NCBI GenBank assembly: GCA_024226735.1
Contig: JAAELL010000269.1
Coordinates: forward strand, 1 to 63,006
Direction of reading: 5' to 3'
Length of the DNA: 63,006 nucleotides
Source: a bacterium
GTDB taxonomy: Bacteria > Planctomycetota > UBA1135 > GCA-002686595
Of this stretch, positions 26,671 through 35,227 are shown piece by piece (the stretch's first letter is position 1; each line of letters starts with the position of its first letter). The notes below the pieces were generated by a model. It was given only the letters and a program-made list of their open reading frames with translations. It ran no database searches and was not told the DNA's origin. Both the position numbers and the translations under genes were made by a program.

Positions 26671-28356
26671 ATGGCCTACCTCGTCCTCGCCCGCAAGTAC
26701 CGCCCGCGCAGCTTCTCCGAGGTCGCCGGTCAGGAAGTCGTGACGCGCGTGCTCGCCGGCGCGATCCAGGAGGACCGCATCGGCCACGCGTACCTCTTCA
26801 CCGGTCCGCGCGGAACCGGCAAGACGACCTCGGCGCGCCTGTTCGCGAAGGCGTTGAACTGCGACCAGGGACCGACGCCGGAGCCGTGCGGCACGTGCGA
26901 CCGGTGCGAGTCGATCGATGCCGGAAACGAAGTCGACGTGATCGAGATCGACGCCGCGTCGAACACCGGTGTCGACAACGTGCGCGAGCTGCGCGAGCAG
27001 GCGGGCTACGTGCCGATGCGCGCGCGCTTCAAGATCTACATCATCGACGAAGTGCACATGCTCTCGAAGTCGGCCTTCAACGCGCTGTTGAAGACGCTCG
27101 AGGAGCCGCCGCCGCACGTCAAGTTCCTGTTCGCGACCACCGACCCGCACAAGGTGCTCGACACGATCGTGTCGCGCTGCCAAGTGCTGAAGCTCAGTCC
27201 GCTGCCCGAGGCGACGATCGCCGCGCGGCTCGACGTCGTGTTCGAGCGCGAGGGCGTCGAGGCCGGGGAGGGGGTCAGCGCCGAGCTCGCGCGCCGCGCA
27301 CGCGGCGGCATGCGCGACGCGTTGTCGATGGCGGATCAGTTGCTCGCGCTCGTCGGGATGCGACCCTCGCTCGCCGACTGCGAGCGCCTGGCGAGCGAAG
27401 GTTCGAGCGCGACCGTCGAGGCCGTTGTGGAGCACGTCGCCGCGGGACGCGGAGGCGACGTGCTGAGTACGCTCCCGCCCGAGGGCGACGAGGCGCAGTT
27501 CCTCTCCGCGCTCCTCGATCACCTGCGCGGCGTTTTGATCGCGTGTCTGTGTGGCCCGGACGCTCCGATGCTGCCCGCCTCGGCCGCGGGTGGACCGGAT
27601 GGCGGCAAGGCGCTCGCCGAGCGCGGCGCCCGCATCGGCGCGCGACGCCTCGAGCTGTGGCTGCAGGAGCTCTTGTTCGCGCGCGAGCGCATGCGCCTGT
27701 TGCCCGCGCACGCGCGGCTGATCCTCGAGGTGACGCTGCTCGAGCTGTGCCAAGAGGAGAGCACGCTGCCGTTGGCCGACTTCGGCCAACGCCTCGAGGC
27801 GCTCGAGTCACGGCTCGCGGGCGGCGCGCCGCCCCTTCCGCGCGCGGCGGCCCCGCAACCGGCGCCCGCACCCGCACCGACAGCGGCAGCGGCGCCAGCA
27901 CCGTCGTCCGCCCCCGCCGCGGACAGCGAACTCGAGCCGCGCCCGCGACCGGCCAGCGCGCCCGCGCCCCGGCCGCCGGTCGACACCTCGTCATCCGACG
28001 TCCAGGGGCTCGCGCGTCCGCGCGTGACGACCAACAGCACCGCCGACGCCTGGTCGGGGTTCCTCGACGAGTTGGCGATCGGCTCTCGCGGTCTGTCCGA
28101 GCTCTTGCGCAAGCGCGGCAACCTCGTCGGTTTCGGCGATGGGGCGGCGCGCGTGAAGCTGACCGGCTTGACCGACGACGAGCGCCCCATGATCAGCGAC
28201 AAACGCAACCGGCGGGCGTGTGAGAAGGCATTCTCGACCGCTCTCGGGCGCGCGATCGAGCTCGTATTGGAGGACGCGACGGACGCTCGGCACGGCAAGG
28301 AGGACCCGTTCACGCGCGAAGTCGCCGACCTCTTCGAGGGACGCATCGAAGAGTGA
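26671..28356 (+). CDS. dnaX: DNA polymerase III subunits gamma and tau
   Basis: 561 aa; the clamp-loader ATPase. The Walker A GPRGTGKT is at residues 45-52. The zinc-site Cys cluster follows (PCGTCDRC), with Walker B IDEVHML. The central part is standard. Residues about 390-450 are a Pro/Ala-rich linker, and the last 100 residues form a tau-like domain. No obvious slippery A-tract for programmed frameshifting is seen. It is the first protein gene of the dnaX-ybaB-recR set. Confidence 0.95.
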   Translation: MAYLVLARKYRPRSFSEVAGQEVVTRVLAGAIQEDRIGHAYLFTGPRGTGKTTSARLFAKALNCDQGPTPEPCGTCDRCESIDAGNEVDVIEIDAASNTGVDNVRELREQAGYVPMRARFKIYIIDEVHMLSKSAFNALLKTLEEPPPHVKFLFATTDPHKVLDTIVSRCQVLKLSPLPEATIAARLDVVFEREGVEAGEGVSAELARRARGGMRDALSMADQLLALVGMRPSLADCERLASEGSSATVEAVVEHVAAGRGGDVLSTLPPEGDEAQFLSALLDHLRGVLIACLCGPDAPMLPASAAGGPDGGKALAERGARIGARRLELWLQELLFARERMRLLPAHARLILEVTLLELCQEESTLPLADFGQRLEALESRLAGGAPPLPRAAAPQPAPAPAPTAAAAPAPSSAPAADSELEPRPRPASAPAPRPPVDTSSSDVQGLARPRVTTNSTADAWSGFLDELAIGSRGLSELLRKRGNLVGFGDGAARVKLTGLTDDERPMISDKRNRRACEKAFSTALGRAIELVLEDATDARHGKEDPFTREVADLFEGRIEE

Positions 28357-28369
28357 GTACAATTCGAGC

Positions 28370-28693
28370 ATGAGTGGTTCCTTCGGAGAGATGGGCAACC
28401 TGCTGAAGCAGGCCCAGAAGATGCAGAAGGCGATGGACGACGCCCGCAAGGAGCTAGCGGAGAGTCGCGTCGAGGGCACCGCTGGCGGCGGGGCGGTCAC
28501 GGTGATCGTCGACGGCGACGGACAGGTCGAAGCCGTGAACATCACGGACGAGGCGCTCGCGGACTCCAATCGCGAGATCCTCGAGGGGCTGGTCCTCGCG
28601 GCGGTGCGCGACGGGCTCGCCAAGTCCGCCCGCCTGCGCGACGAGCGGCTCGCCAAGGTCACGGGAGGCTTGAACCTCCCGGGCCTCATGTGA
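28370..28693 (+). CDS. ybaB: YbaB/EbfC family nucleoid-associated protein
   Basis: 107 aa. This family binds DNA as a dimer and is usually encoded between dnaX and recR. MGNLLKQAQKMQKAMDDARK and the GGGAVTVIVDGDGQVEAVNI strand are characteristic. ATG 28370 is 13 nt after the dnaX stop. Its molecular role remains poorly defined even in model bacteria. Confidence 0.93.
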   Translation: MSGSFGEMGNLLKQAQKMQKAMDDARKELAESRVEGTAGGGAVTVIVDGDGQVEAVNITDEALADSNREILEGLVLAAVRDGLAKSARLRDERLAKVTGGLNLPGLM

Positions 28694-28699
28694 GGGACC

Positions 28700-29308
28700 G
28701 TGCCTTACCCTGAACCGATCGAGTCGCTCGTCGACGCGTTTCAACGCTTCCCGGGCATCGGTCGCCGCAGTGCGGAGCGGCTGACGTTTCACATCCTGCG
28801 CGATCCGCGCGCGCGGGAGCTCGCCGGCGCGATCGAGCGCGCCGTGCGCGAGGCGCTGCGCTGCCGCGTCTGCTGCAATGTCGCCGAGACGGATCCGTGC
28901 CGGATCTGCGCCGACGACGAGCGCGAGAGCGACGTCATCGCCGTCGTCGAGGAGCCGCAACACGTCGAGGCGCTGGAGCGAGCGGGCGTCTTCCGCGGCC
29001 GCTACCACGTCTTGATGGGGGCTTGGAATCCGGCCGACGGTACGGAGACCGGGCACCTGACGCTGGCCGCGCTCGTCGAGCGCGTCCGCGCGGGCGAGGT
29101 GCGCGAGCTGATCCTCGCCACCGACCCCGACAGCGAAGGGGAAGCGACCGCGCGCCTGGTGCTCGAGGCGGTCGAGTCGGTGGGAAGGGACGACTTGACC
29201 GTGACGCGGCTCGCGCGCGGCCTGCCGGCCGGGAGCGCGATCGAGTACATGCACCGCGGCGTTCTCGAGGACGCCCTGACCGAGCGTCGCCCGATCCGCA
29301 AGCGCTAG
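28700..29308 (+). CDS. recR: recombination protein RecR
   Basis: 202 aa, normal length. RecR works with RecO/RecF in gap repair. It has an N-terminal helix-hairpin-helix (FQRFPGIGRRSAERLTFHIL), a C4 zinc finger (Cys55, Cys58, Cys67, Cys70), and a Toprim domain (VVEEPQHVEALERAG). The C-terminal EYMHRGVLEDALTERRPI matches the family. The start is GTG at 28700, 6 nt after ybaB. Confidence 0.95.
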   Translation: MPYPEPIESLVDAFQRFPGIGRRSAERLTFHILRDPRARELAGAIERAVREALRCRVCCNVAETDPCRICADDERESDVIAVVEEPQHVEALERAGVFRGRYHVLMGAWNPADGTETGHLTLAALVERVRAGEVRELILATDPDSEGEATARLVLEAVESVGRDDLTVTRLARGLPAGSAIEYMHRGVLEDALTERRPIRKR

Positions 29309-29416
29309 ACCGGGCCTCCGGGAATCCGGTCCACCGCGTTCCCATTCGACGTCCGTTTTGGCCCGTAGGGCCCGCCGCCCTCAACCCATGCCGGCGGGCG
29401 GACGATAGGGCCCCCA

Positions 29417-30763
29417 ATGGCACGGATGGGGATGGACATGGGGATGGGGATGCGTGGCGAGCAGCAGATGCTGCTCCAGCCGCGCATGCTTCAGTCGATC
29501 CAGGTGCTGGCGATGCCGAGTCTCACGCTGGACGGCTGGCTGCTCGAAGCCGCCGAGCGGAACGAGGCTCTGTGTCTGGACGGGCCGGGCCCGTCCAGCA
29601 GCGATGGGGGAGCACGGCGCGGCACGCGCGCGGACTCCGACGCCCACGACGAGATGCTGCGCAACCAGCCCGACCGCCTTCCGAGCCTGGCGGACGTGGT
29701 CGAAGGTCAGCTCGCGACCGCCGAGCTCGACCCCGAGCTCGCCGACTGGGTGCGGCTGCTCGTCGGGTGCCTCGACGAGCGTGGTTTCCTCGCCCCCTCG
29801 GACGACCAGCTGCTCGCGCTCGCGATCGAACACGGCCTGACCGACGGCGAGCACGGCCGCGACCGGCTGGGGCCCGCAATCGCGGCCCTGCAGCGGCTCG
29901 AGCCGCGCGGGATCGGTGCGCGCGATGCGATCGAGGCGCTCCTGCTCCAGCTCGACCCCGATGACCCCGATTACTCGCTGCTCTGCGCGCTCCTCGAGGA
30001 CTTCGTCGAGGAGCTCGCCAAGAACAAGCTGCCCGCGGTCGCGCGGGCGCTCGACCTCGACGTCGAGGAGCTCACGCGGCTGATCGACACGCTGCGCGAG
30101 CTCGATCCGCGCCCCGCGTCCCGCCTCGTCGAGCAGTCGGCGCCCGTCGTGATCCCCGACGTCCTGGTCGAAACGACCGGAAACGGCTACGAAGTGACGG
30201 TTGCTCGCTCCGCGCTGCCCGCTGTGGGCATCGATCCGGACGTCGCCAGCCTCGCGAAGGACACGGATGCGACGCGCGAGGTGCGCAGCTACGCGCGCAA
30301 GAAGGTGGAGGAGGCGCGCTGGATCGTCGAGGCGATCGAGCAGCGCGGCGTCACGCTCTTGCGCGTCGCGCGTGCGGTCTTCGAACACCAGCACGAGTTC
30401 CTCGAGCGCGGACCGGGCCACCTCGTGCCGCTGCGCATGGGCGCGGTGGCGGAGGAGCTCGAGTTGCACCTCAGCACGATCAGCCGCGCCGTCGCCGAGA
30501 AGTACTCACAAACGCCGTGGGGGATCTTCCCGCTGCGCTCCTTCTTCCAGGCCCGGACTGGCGGCGACGACGGCCCCGCGCGCGACGACGCGCGCGAGCT
30601 CGTGCGCAAGGTCGTCGCGGAGGAGGACAAGAGCGCGCCCCTGTCGGACGACGACATCGCCGCGGAGCTCGAGCGCCGCGGCCTCTCGCTCGCGCGCCGC
30701 ACCGTGGCGAAGTACCGCAAGGAGCTCGGCTTGCCGAGCTCGTACCGCCGCCGGCAGTACTAG
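29417..30763 (+). CDS. rpoN: RNA polymerase sigma-54 factor
   Basis: 448 aa. RpoN recognises -24/-12 promoters and needs AAA+ activators. The N-terminal Q/L-rich activator-interaction region is QQMLLQPRMLQSIQVLAMP, followed by an acidic region. The core-binding domain and the C-terminal RpoN box (ARRTVAKYRKELG) complete the protein. The start is Met-rich (MARMGMDMGMGM). The in-frame ATGs at 29426, 29432, 29438 and 29444 leave the exact N-terminus open, and no good ribosome binding site separates them. A triple hairpin follows. Confidence 0.94.
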   Translation: MARMGMDMGMGMRGEQQMLLQPRMLQSIQVLAMPSLTLDGWLLEAAERNEALCLDGPGPSSSDGGARRGTRADSDAHDEMLRNQPDRLPSLADVVEGQLATAELDPELADWVRLLVGCLDERGFLAPSDDQLLALAIEHGLTDGEHGRDRLGPAIAALQRLEPRGIGARDAIEALLLQLDPDDPDYSLLCALLEDFVEELAKNKLPAVARALDLDVEELTRLIDTLRELDPRPASRLVEQSAPVVIPDVLVETTGNGYEVTVARSALPAVGIDPDVASLAKDTDATREVRSYARKKVEEARWIVEAIEQRGVTLLRVARAVFEHQHEFLERGPGHLVPLRMGAVAEELELHLSTISRAVAEKYSQTPWGIFPLRSFFQARTGGDDGPARDDARELVRKVVAEEDKSAPLSDDDIAAELERRGLSLARRTVAKYRKELGLPSSYRRRQY

Positions 30764-30852
30764 GAGGCGGGTCCGGCCGGAGGCCGGACCCGCCTCCTAA
30801 CGACACCTTTGGTGTCGATGTTGTTTGCTGGCGCCACACCTGACGGTGTGGC
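30762..30852 (+). terminator. three tandem hairpins after rpoN
   Basis: Hairpin 1 has a perfect 17-bp stem (30762-30778 with 30782-30798, loop GGA) and begins inside the rpoN stop codon. Hairpin 2 is CGACACC/GGTGTCG (30801-30817, loop TTT). Hairpin 3 is GCCACACC/GGTGTGGC (30833-30852, loop TGAC). Only a short T-rich stretch (TTGTTTG) follows hairpin 2. Confidence 0.65.
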
Positions 30853-30871
30853 AGCGTCGTGGTGGGAGGGT

Positions 30872-30887
30872 GGGCACGGTCCTGGCG
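30872..30887 (+). promoter_or_regulatory. candidate sigma-54 promoter upstream of truA
   Basis: GGGCACGGTCCTGGCG carries the GG and GC dinucleotides at the invariant 10-nt spacing, and it matches GGCACG-N4-TNGC of the -24/-12 consensus. A start near 30897 would be 40 nt before truA. It lies directly after rpoN. In a GC-rich genome a chance match is possible. Confidence 0.35.
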
Positions 30888-30936
30888 CGCTGGATCGGGC
30901 TCTGATCGGAGGCCGATCGCTGCTATTCTCCCGCGC

Positions 30937-31734
30937 GTGCGGAACGTGCGGGTGGAGGTGGCCTACGATGGCTCGAAGTTCTTCGGCTGGCAGCGCCAGG
31001 ACGGGTTCGAGTCCGTCCAGGGGGCGGTCGAGGAGGCGCTCGAGGGGCTCGTCGGTGATGCGGTGACCGTGCATGGAGCGGGGCGCACCGATACTGGCGT
31101 GCACGCCCTGCGCCAGGTGGCGCACTTTCACGTCGACACGCGGCTCGATGATGATCGGCTCCGGCACGCCGTCAATGCGCACCTGGCGCGCGGGGTCGTC
31201 GTACGCCGATTGGAGAGCTGCCGGGACGACTTCCACGCGCGCTTCGACGCCCGCGGCAAGCGCTACCTGTACGTCACGGCGACGACGCGTTTTCGGCCAC
31301 CGTTCGCGACCGAACACGTGCATTGGGTCACCTCGGCGCTCGATTTGGACGCGATGCGCGCGGCCGCCGCGCACATCGAGGGGAAGCACGATTTCGCGGC
31401 GTTCGGCAATGCAGGGTCCGTGCGCAAGACCACCGTTCGCACGGTCCGTGCGGTCCGTATCGTCGCGCGGCGCGAGCGTTTCGCGGTGATCGTCGAGGGC
31501 GATGGGTTCTTGTACAACATGGTACGCACGATCGTCGGTACGCTGATCGAGGTCGGGCGCGGCAAGTTGACGGCGGATTCGGTCCGTGCGGCGCTCGAGA
31601 GCGGCGATCGCACGGCCGCGGGGCCGACCGCGCCGGCCCGCGGGCTGTACCTCGTCCGGGTGCACTACGACGAAGCGATGTTCCCCGGCCCCGATCCCGG
31701 GCCGAGCGGCGTTCCGGGTCTGTACCACCACTAG
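30937..31734 (+). CDS. truA: tRNA pseudouridine(38-40) synthase
   Basis: 265 aa. TruA makes pseudouridine at positions 38-40 of tRNA. The catalytic Asp is Asp52 in GAGRTDTGVHA. YDGSKFFGWQRQ near the N-terminus and EGDGFLYNMVRTIVGTLIEV are family motifs. GTG 30937 gives the expected start (VRNVRVEVAYDG); the longer frame from 30859 is not homologous. A stem-loop follows the stop. Confidence 0.94.
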   Translation: MRNVRVEVAYDGSKFFGWQRQDGFESVQGAVEEALEGLVGDAVTVHGAGRTDTGVHALRQVAHFHVDTRLDDDRLRHAVNAHLARGVVVRRLESCRDDFHARFDARGKRYLYVTATTRFRPPFATEHVHWVTSALDLDAMRAAAAHIEGKHDFAAFGNAGSVRKTTVRTVRAVRIVARRERFAVIVEGDGFLYNMVRTIVGTLIEVGRGKLTADSVRAALESGDRTAAGPTAPARGLYLVRVHYDEAMFPGPDPGPSGVPGLYHH

Positions 31735-31742
31735 GAACGGCG

Positions 31743-31780
31743 CGTTTGCCCTCAAGAGCCCCGGAAACGGGCTGCAAACG
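31743..31780 (+). terminator. stem-loop after truA
   Basis: Outer stem CGTTTGC (31743-31749) pairs with GCAAACG (31774-31780); inner stem AGCCC (31757-31761) pairs with GGGCT (31769-31773). It begins 9 nt past the truA stop. No T-tract follows. Confidence 0.45.
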
Positions 31781-32112
31781 GGGAATCGGGCCAGAATGCG
31801 GCGTATGGGCGTGGGACCGTTCGATGGTTTGCCTCGAGTGCGCTTGACCGAATGACGAGTACGGTCCAAGGTAGATACAGCCTCGATGGTTCTCCTTCAG
31901 TACTGCGTGAAGCGACTGGCCGTGGTGACACGGCCGTGGGAACTCTTCACGCTTCTTGCTCGACGCCTGGAATGGAGCACCGTTCCGCAGAAACCGCTGG
32001 AACGCCACCGTCGTAACGGTCGAGCACACACACGAGGCATCCCCCTGGCCGCTCGCATTGCGCGAGCTCTCGTTCTGTCCTGCTGTCCACCTCTTTTTGA
32101 GGGGAGGTTTGC
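31781..32112 (+). other. non-coding leader region before hpf
   Basis: No convincing gene in 332 nt. It contains a perfect 7-bp hairpin (GGCCGTG 31918-31924 with CACGGCC 31929-31935). Near its end CCTC-TTTTT-GAGG could fold onto the start of the strong hpf ribosome binding site GGGGAGG (32101-32107), possibly controlling access. Base composition is lower in GC than flanking genes. Confidence 0.35.
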
Positions 32113-32436
32113 ATGAAGACGCAAGTGACCATTTTGCACCACGACTACCCGGCACGCGTTCGTGACTTCGTGGAGGGAAAGATCCAGACCCTCTCACGAT
32201 TCCATGACCGTGCGATCTCGATGCGCGCGAATCTGGAGCGCCAGAGCGAAGACCATCGGGTCGAGCTCATCGCGAACGTCGGACGTGGATCGGTGCTCGT
32301 AGCCGACGCGAAGGGAGAGGCACTTGGGCCTGTCCTCGAGGAGGCTCTGGACCGCATGGCGCGGCAGATGAAGCGGCACCACGACAAAGTCACTCGCGAC
32401 CGTCATCGGGGAGGTCGGCCAGGCCACGTGGCCTGA
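32113..32436 (+). CDS. hpf: ribosome hibernation promoting factor (short form)
   Basis: 107 aa. HPF/RaiA-family proteins bind the 30S decoding region and inactivate ribosomes in starvation. The single S30AE-type domain shows KIQTLSRFHDRAISMRANLE and the C-terminal LDRMARQMKRHHDKV helix. There is no long C-terminal dimerisation domain, so it is the short type. A strong GGGGAGG precedes the ATG. Its position near rpoN and ptsN resembles the proteobacterial rpoN-hpf-ptsN arrangement. Confidence 0.88.
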   Translation: MKTQVTILHHDYPARVRDFVEGKIQTLSRFHDRAISMRANLERQSEDHRVELIANVGRGSVLVADAKGEALGPVLEEALDRMARQMKRHHDKVTRDRHRGGRPGHVA

Positions 32437-32491
32437 GCCCAGGCCCCCCAGCCCAGGCGCGGCGCGGCCTCTGGAGGCTGCCCGATACGAA

Positions 32492-32528
32492 CGACAGCCC
32501 GGTCGGCATCTGGCCCGCCGGGCTGTCG
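32492..32528 (+). terminator. hairpin between hpf and ptsN
   Basis: An 11-bp perfect stem (CGACAGCCCGG 32492-32502 with CCGGGCTGTCG 32518-32528) and a 15-nt loop. No T-run follows (CATCGCTCCC), so it may be an attenuator or an RNA end stabiliser rather than a strong terminator. Confidence 0.5.
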
Positions 32529-32608
32529 CATCGCTCCCCCTGACCGCGGCGTTTGGTCGGCACCCGATGTTTGGTAACCTCTGGGGCCCTCCTCCCCGTG
32601 CGCAGATC

Positions 32609-33088
32609 ATGAACTGGTGGAAGCAATTCAAGCCCAAGGCGTGCAGCGTCAGCCTCAAGGCCTCGGACAAAGAGCAGGCGCTGCGCGAAATGGTCGACAA
32701 CGCCGTCAAGGGCGCCGTCCTCTCCGATGCCCTCGTCGAGCCCGCCGTGGCGGCCCTGCTCGAACGTGAGGAGCTCGCGTCGACAGGAGTCGGCATGAAC
32801 GTCGCGATCCCTCACGTGAAGATCGAGGGGATCGAGACGGCCGTGTGCACCCTCTCCGTCCACAAGGAGGGCCTCGAGTGGGCCGCCGTCGACGGGGCGC
32901 CGGTGCAGATCCTGTTCATGATCCTGCGTCCCGCCTCCGCGGGCCCGGAGCACGATCCGGACCAGCACCTCGAGATGATGCGCTGGATCGCCAAGGTCGC
33001 ACGCGAGTCCGACTTCCGGGCTTTTGCCCTGCAGGCCAAGACGAAGACCGACCTCGTCAACCTGCTCAAGGAAATGTCCGCGGTCTGA
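32609..33088 (+). CDS. ptsN: PTS IIA-like nitrogen regulatory protein
   Basis: 159 aa. A PTS_EIIA_2 domain with the phosphorylatable His69 in NVAIPHVK. STGVGMNVAIPH matches the family active-site loop. It is expected to accept phosphate from HPr and regulate rather than transport sugar; no IIB or IIC subunit is nearby. ATG 32609 (MNWWKQF) is preferred over 32567, whose extra 14 residues are Pro-rich and unlike the family. Confidence 0.88.
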   Translation: MNWWKQFKPKACSVSLKASDKEQALREMVDNAVKGAVLSDALVEPAVAALLEREELASTGVGMNVAIPHVKIEGIETAVCTLSVHKEGLEWAAVDGAPVQILFMILRPASAGPEHDPDQHLEMMRWIAKVARESDFRAFALQAKTKTDLVNLLKEMSAV

Positions 33089-33126
33089 GCGCCGGTCGCG
33101 GCATTCCCCGGCCGGATTTTATCGCC

Positions 33127-33399
33127 ATGGGACTCGAGCGGACGGTTCGGCTCGTCAACGCATCTGGGTTGCACGCCCGGCCGTGCCACTCGATCGTTGC
33201 GTCGAGTCTTCCCTACGGCTGCACTTTGCGCGTAGGTTGCGGGGAACGTGAGGTCAACGGGAAGAGCATTCTCGAATTGATGACGCTCGAGGCACCCTGC
33301 GGCGCGGACCTCGTTTTTCGCGCCGAGGGCGAAGGCGCCGAGACTCTACTGGACCTGCTAGAAGCCCTCGTTGCCGGGGGATTCGACGAAAGCCTCTAA
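33127..33399 (+). CDS. ptsH: HPr phosphocarrier protein
   Basis: 90 aa. The active-site GLHARP contains His16, and the regulatory serine site NGKSILELM contains Ser47. Both phosphorylation positions of HPr are therefore kept. It lies 38 nt after ptsN and forms with it a minimal nitrogen-PTS pair. Enzyme I and HPr kinase are not in the window. Confidence 0.9.
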   Translation: MGLERTVRLVNASGLHARPCHSIVASSLPYGCTLRVGCGEREVNGKSILELMTLEAPCGADLVFRAEGEGAETLLDLLEALVAGGFDESL

Positions 33400-33500
33400 A
33401 CCAAACACCTCTCCCTGTCCGAAGGGTCGCCCATGGGCCACCGGGGTCTCGATTTTCCCCCCCCGAGGCGCCCACTGGACCCTCGCAAGGACACGGGAAG

Positions 33501-34550
33501 GTGTTTCGAAGGAACAAAAGCATCGTAGGGCTGGATCTCGGAAGTTCCGTGGTCAAAGCCGTCGAGATCAGCCTCGAAGGGCCCGAGCCCGTCATCACCG
33601 GCTTTTCCCGCGCTGAAATCCCACCGGGGGGCAGCGTCGAAGAGGCTGTCGCGCAGGTCTTCGCCGAAGGTAAGTTCAAAAGCAAGCGCGTCGTCACGGG
33701 CGTCGCCGGTCAGTCGACCGTCGTCCGCTACATCCCGATGATGCGCATGTCGGACTCTGAGCTGAAGCAGGCGATTCATTTCGAGACCGACAAGTATCTG
33801 CCGTTCGACGCAGATGAGGTCGTGATCGATTGCCAGTCGCTGGCGCGCGTCAGTGGTGGCTCCGAGGACGGTGCCGTCGATGAGCAGATGACAGTTCTGC
33901 TCGCGGCCTGCCGCAAGGAGACGCTCGACGAGCAAGTCGACATCGTCCAGAGCCAGGGACTTTCGCCGTATGCGATCGACCTGGACCTGTTCGCGCTCGC
34001 CAACGCCTGGGAGCTCTGCGGCATCCCCGACGACGATTCGGTCGAGGGCGCGGAGGCACGGGCGACAGCGCTGGTCGACGTGGGCGCGACGCGCTCTTCC
34101 ATCAACGTGCTGCGCAGCGGTGAGAGCTGTTTCAGCCGTGAGATCAACATCGGTGGCGCCGACATGACCCAAGCGGTCGCGCGGCGCCTCGGTGTCGAAG
34201 GCTTCGAGGCCGAGGCGATCAAGCGCGCCTCCGAGGCGCACGAAGCAGAGGTGAACAGCGCGATCGCGCCGGTCCTCGAGGACCTCGCGAGCGAGCTTTC
34301 GCTTTCCATCGATTACGTGGAGCACCACGAAGGCGTGCAGGTGGAGGAGATGCTCCTCTCCGGCGGCGGCGTGCTTGCTCCTGGCGCCGCGTCCTACATC
34401 GAGCAGGCCACGGCTCGACCGGCACGCACGTGGAACCCGCTCGAGGGTTTGCGCGTGGATGTGAGTCGGGTGGACGTCGAGGAGCTCGAAGCCTGGGCCC
34501 CCTCCCTCGTGGTAGCCGTTGGCCTCGCAGCACGAGTACGAGTCGAATGA
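33501..34550 (+). CDS. pilM: type IV pilus assembly protein PilM
   Basis: 349 aa. PilM is a cytoplasmic actin-like ATPase that binds the PilN N-terminus. The phosphate-1 loop is IVGLDLGSSVVKAVEI at the N-terminus. VDVGATRSSINVL is the phosphate-2 loop, and LSGGGVLAPG is the adenosine loop. The start is GTG at 33501. The stop overlaps pilN by 4 nt. It is the first gene of a pilM-N-O-Q operon. Confidence 0.9.
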   Translation: MFRRNKSIVGLDLGSSVVKAVEISLEGPEPVITGFSRAEIPPGGSVEEAVAQVFAEGKFKSKRVVTGVAGQSTVVRYIPMMRMSDSELKQAIHFETDKYLPFDADEVVIDCQSLARVSGGSEDGAVDEQMTVLLAACRKETLDEQVDIVQSQGLSPYAIDLDLFALANAWELCGIPDDDSVEGAEARATALVDVGATRSSINVLRSGESCFSREINIGGADMTQAVARRLGVEGFEAEAIKRASEAHEAEVNSAIAPVLEDLASELSLSIDYVEHHEGVQVEEMLLSGGGVLAPGAASYIEQATARPARTWNPLEGLRVDVSRVDVEELEAWAPSLVVAVGLAARVRVE

Positions 34551-35227
34551 TCCGCATCAACCTGCTCCCCGAGGAGTACCGCCGCAAGGCACGGACTCCC
34601 TTCAAGGTCATGCTCGCCGTCGCGGGCGCCGTGACCGTCAACGCGTCTCTCCTCGCCTACTGGTGTTGGCTGACGTTCGGCGTCGCGGCGGAGATCGAGA
34701 CGGAGCGCTCCGTGCTCCAGCTCGAGATGGACGGCCTGACGCCCCAAGTGAACTACCACAACGCGCTCGACGGCGAGATCAAGGTGTTCGCCTCGCGCGA
34801 GCTCACGCTCGCCACGATCACGAAGAAGCGCGTCTTGTGGACGAAGAAGATGGACGAGCTGATCGACGTGGTCCACTCGGGCAACGACGGTCTCGATCAC
34901 TACATCTGGTTCGACGACCTGCAGGTCAAGCAGGAAGAGGGGGGCGGTGGTCGCCGTCGCGGAGGCGACTCCTTCGGAAGCCTCAAGGCCAGCGGCCACT
35001 CCGGTTCCCCCAAGTGGAACCAGGTCGCCAACTTCCTCGAGGACATCGAGGACCGTGACCTGACGTTCTTCATCGAGGACTTCAGCAAGCCCGGTTCCCC
35101 CGAGGGCACGCTCAACCCGCCCGACGATGACCTGATTCCGGCCGTCAACTGGTCGTTCCCGCTGACGCTCGACCTGCGGAACCCCGACGACCGTCTGGCC
35201 GCCCGCGCCGAGGAGGTGTCCAAGTGA
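34547..35227 (+). CDS. pilN: PilN-like inner-membrane pilus assembly protein
   Basis: 226 aa. The N-terminus MIRINLLPEEYRRK is the INLLP motif that docks into PilM. One transmembrane helix spans about residues 19-46, then a coiled segment and a periplasmic domain. Residues about 126-146 are a Gly/Arg/Ser-rich insert (EEGGGGRRRGGDSFG) unusual for PilN. It overlaps pilM by ATGA and pilO by GTGA. Confidence 0.85.
   Translation: MIRINLLPEEYRRKARTPFKVMLAVAGAVTVNASLLAYWCWLTFGVAAEIETERSVLQLEMDGLTPQVNYHNALDGEIKVFASRELTLATITKKRVLWTKKMDELIDVVHSGNDGLDHYIWFDDLQVKQEEGGGGRRRGGDSFGSLKASGHSGSPKWNQVANFLEDIEDRDLTFFIEDFSKPGSPEGTLNPPDDDLIPAVNWSFPLTLDLRNPDDRLAARAEEVSK

Noticed and set aside
26865..26930. possible programmed frameshift in dnaX as in E. 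coli
   Set aside because: No A-rich slippery heptamer with a downstream stem is visible; the single frame encodes a full tau-like protein.
31886..32116. 76-aa plus-strand open frame before hpf
   Set aside because: It has no ribosome binding site, overlaps the hpf start and contains no recognisable motif; the region is better explained as a leader.
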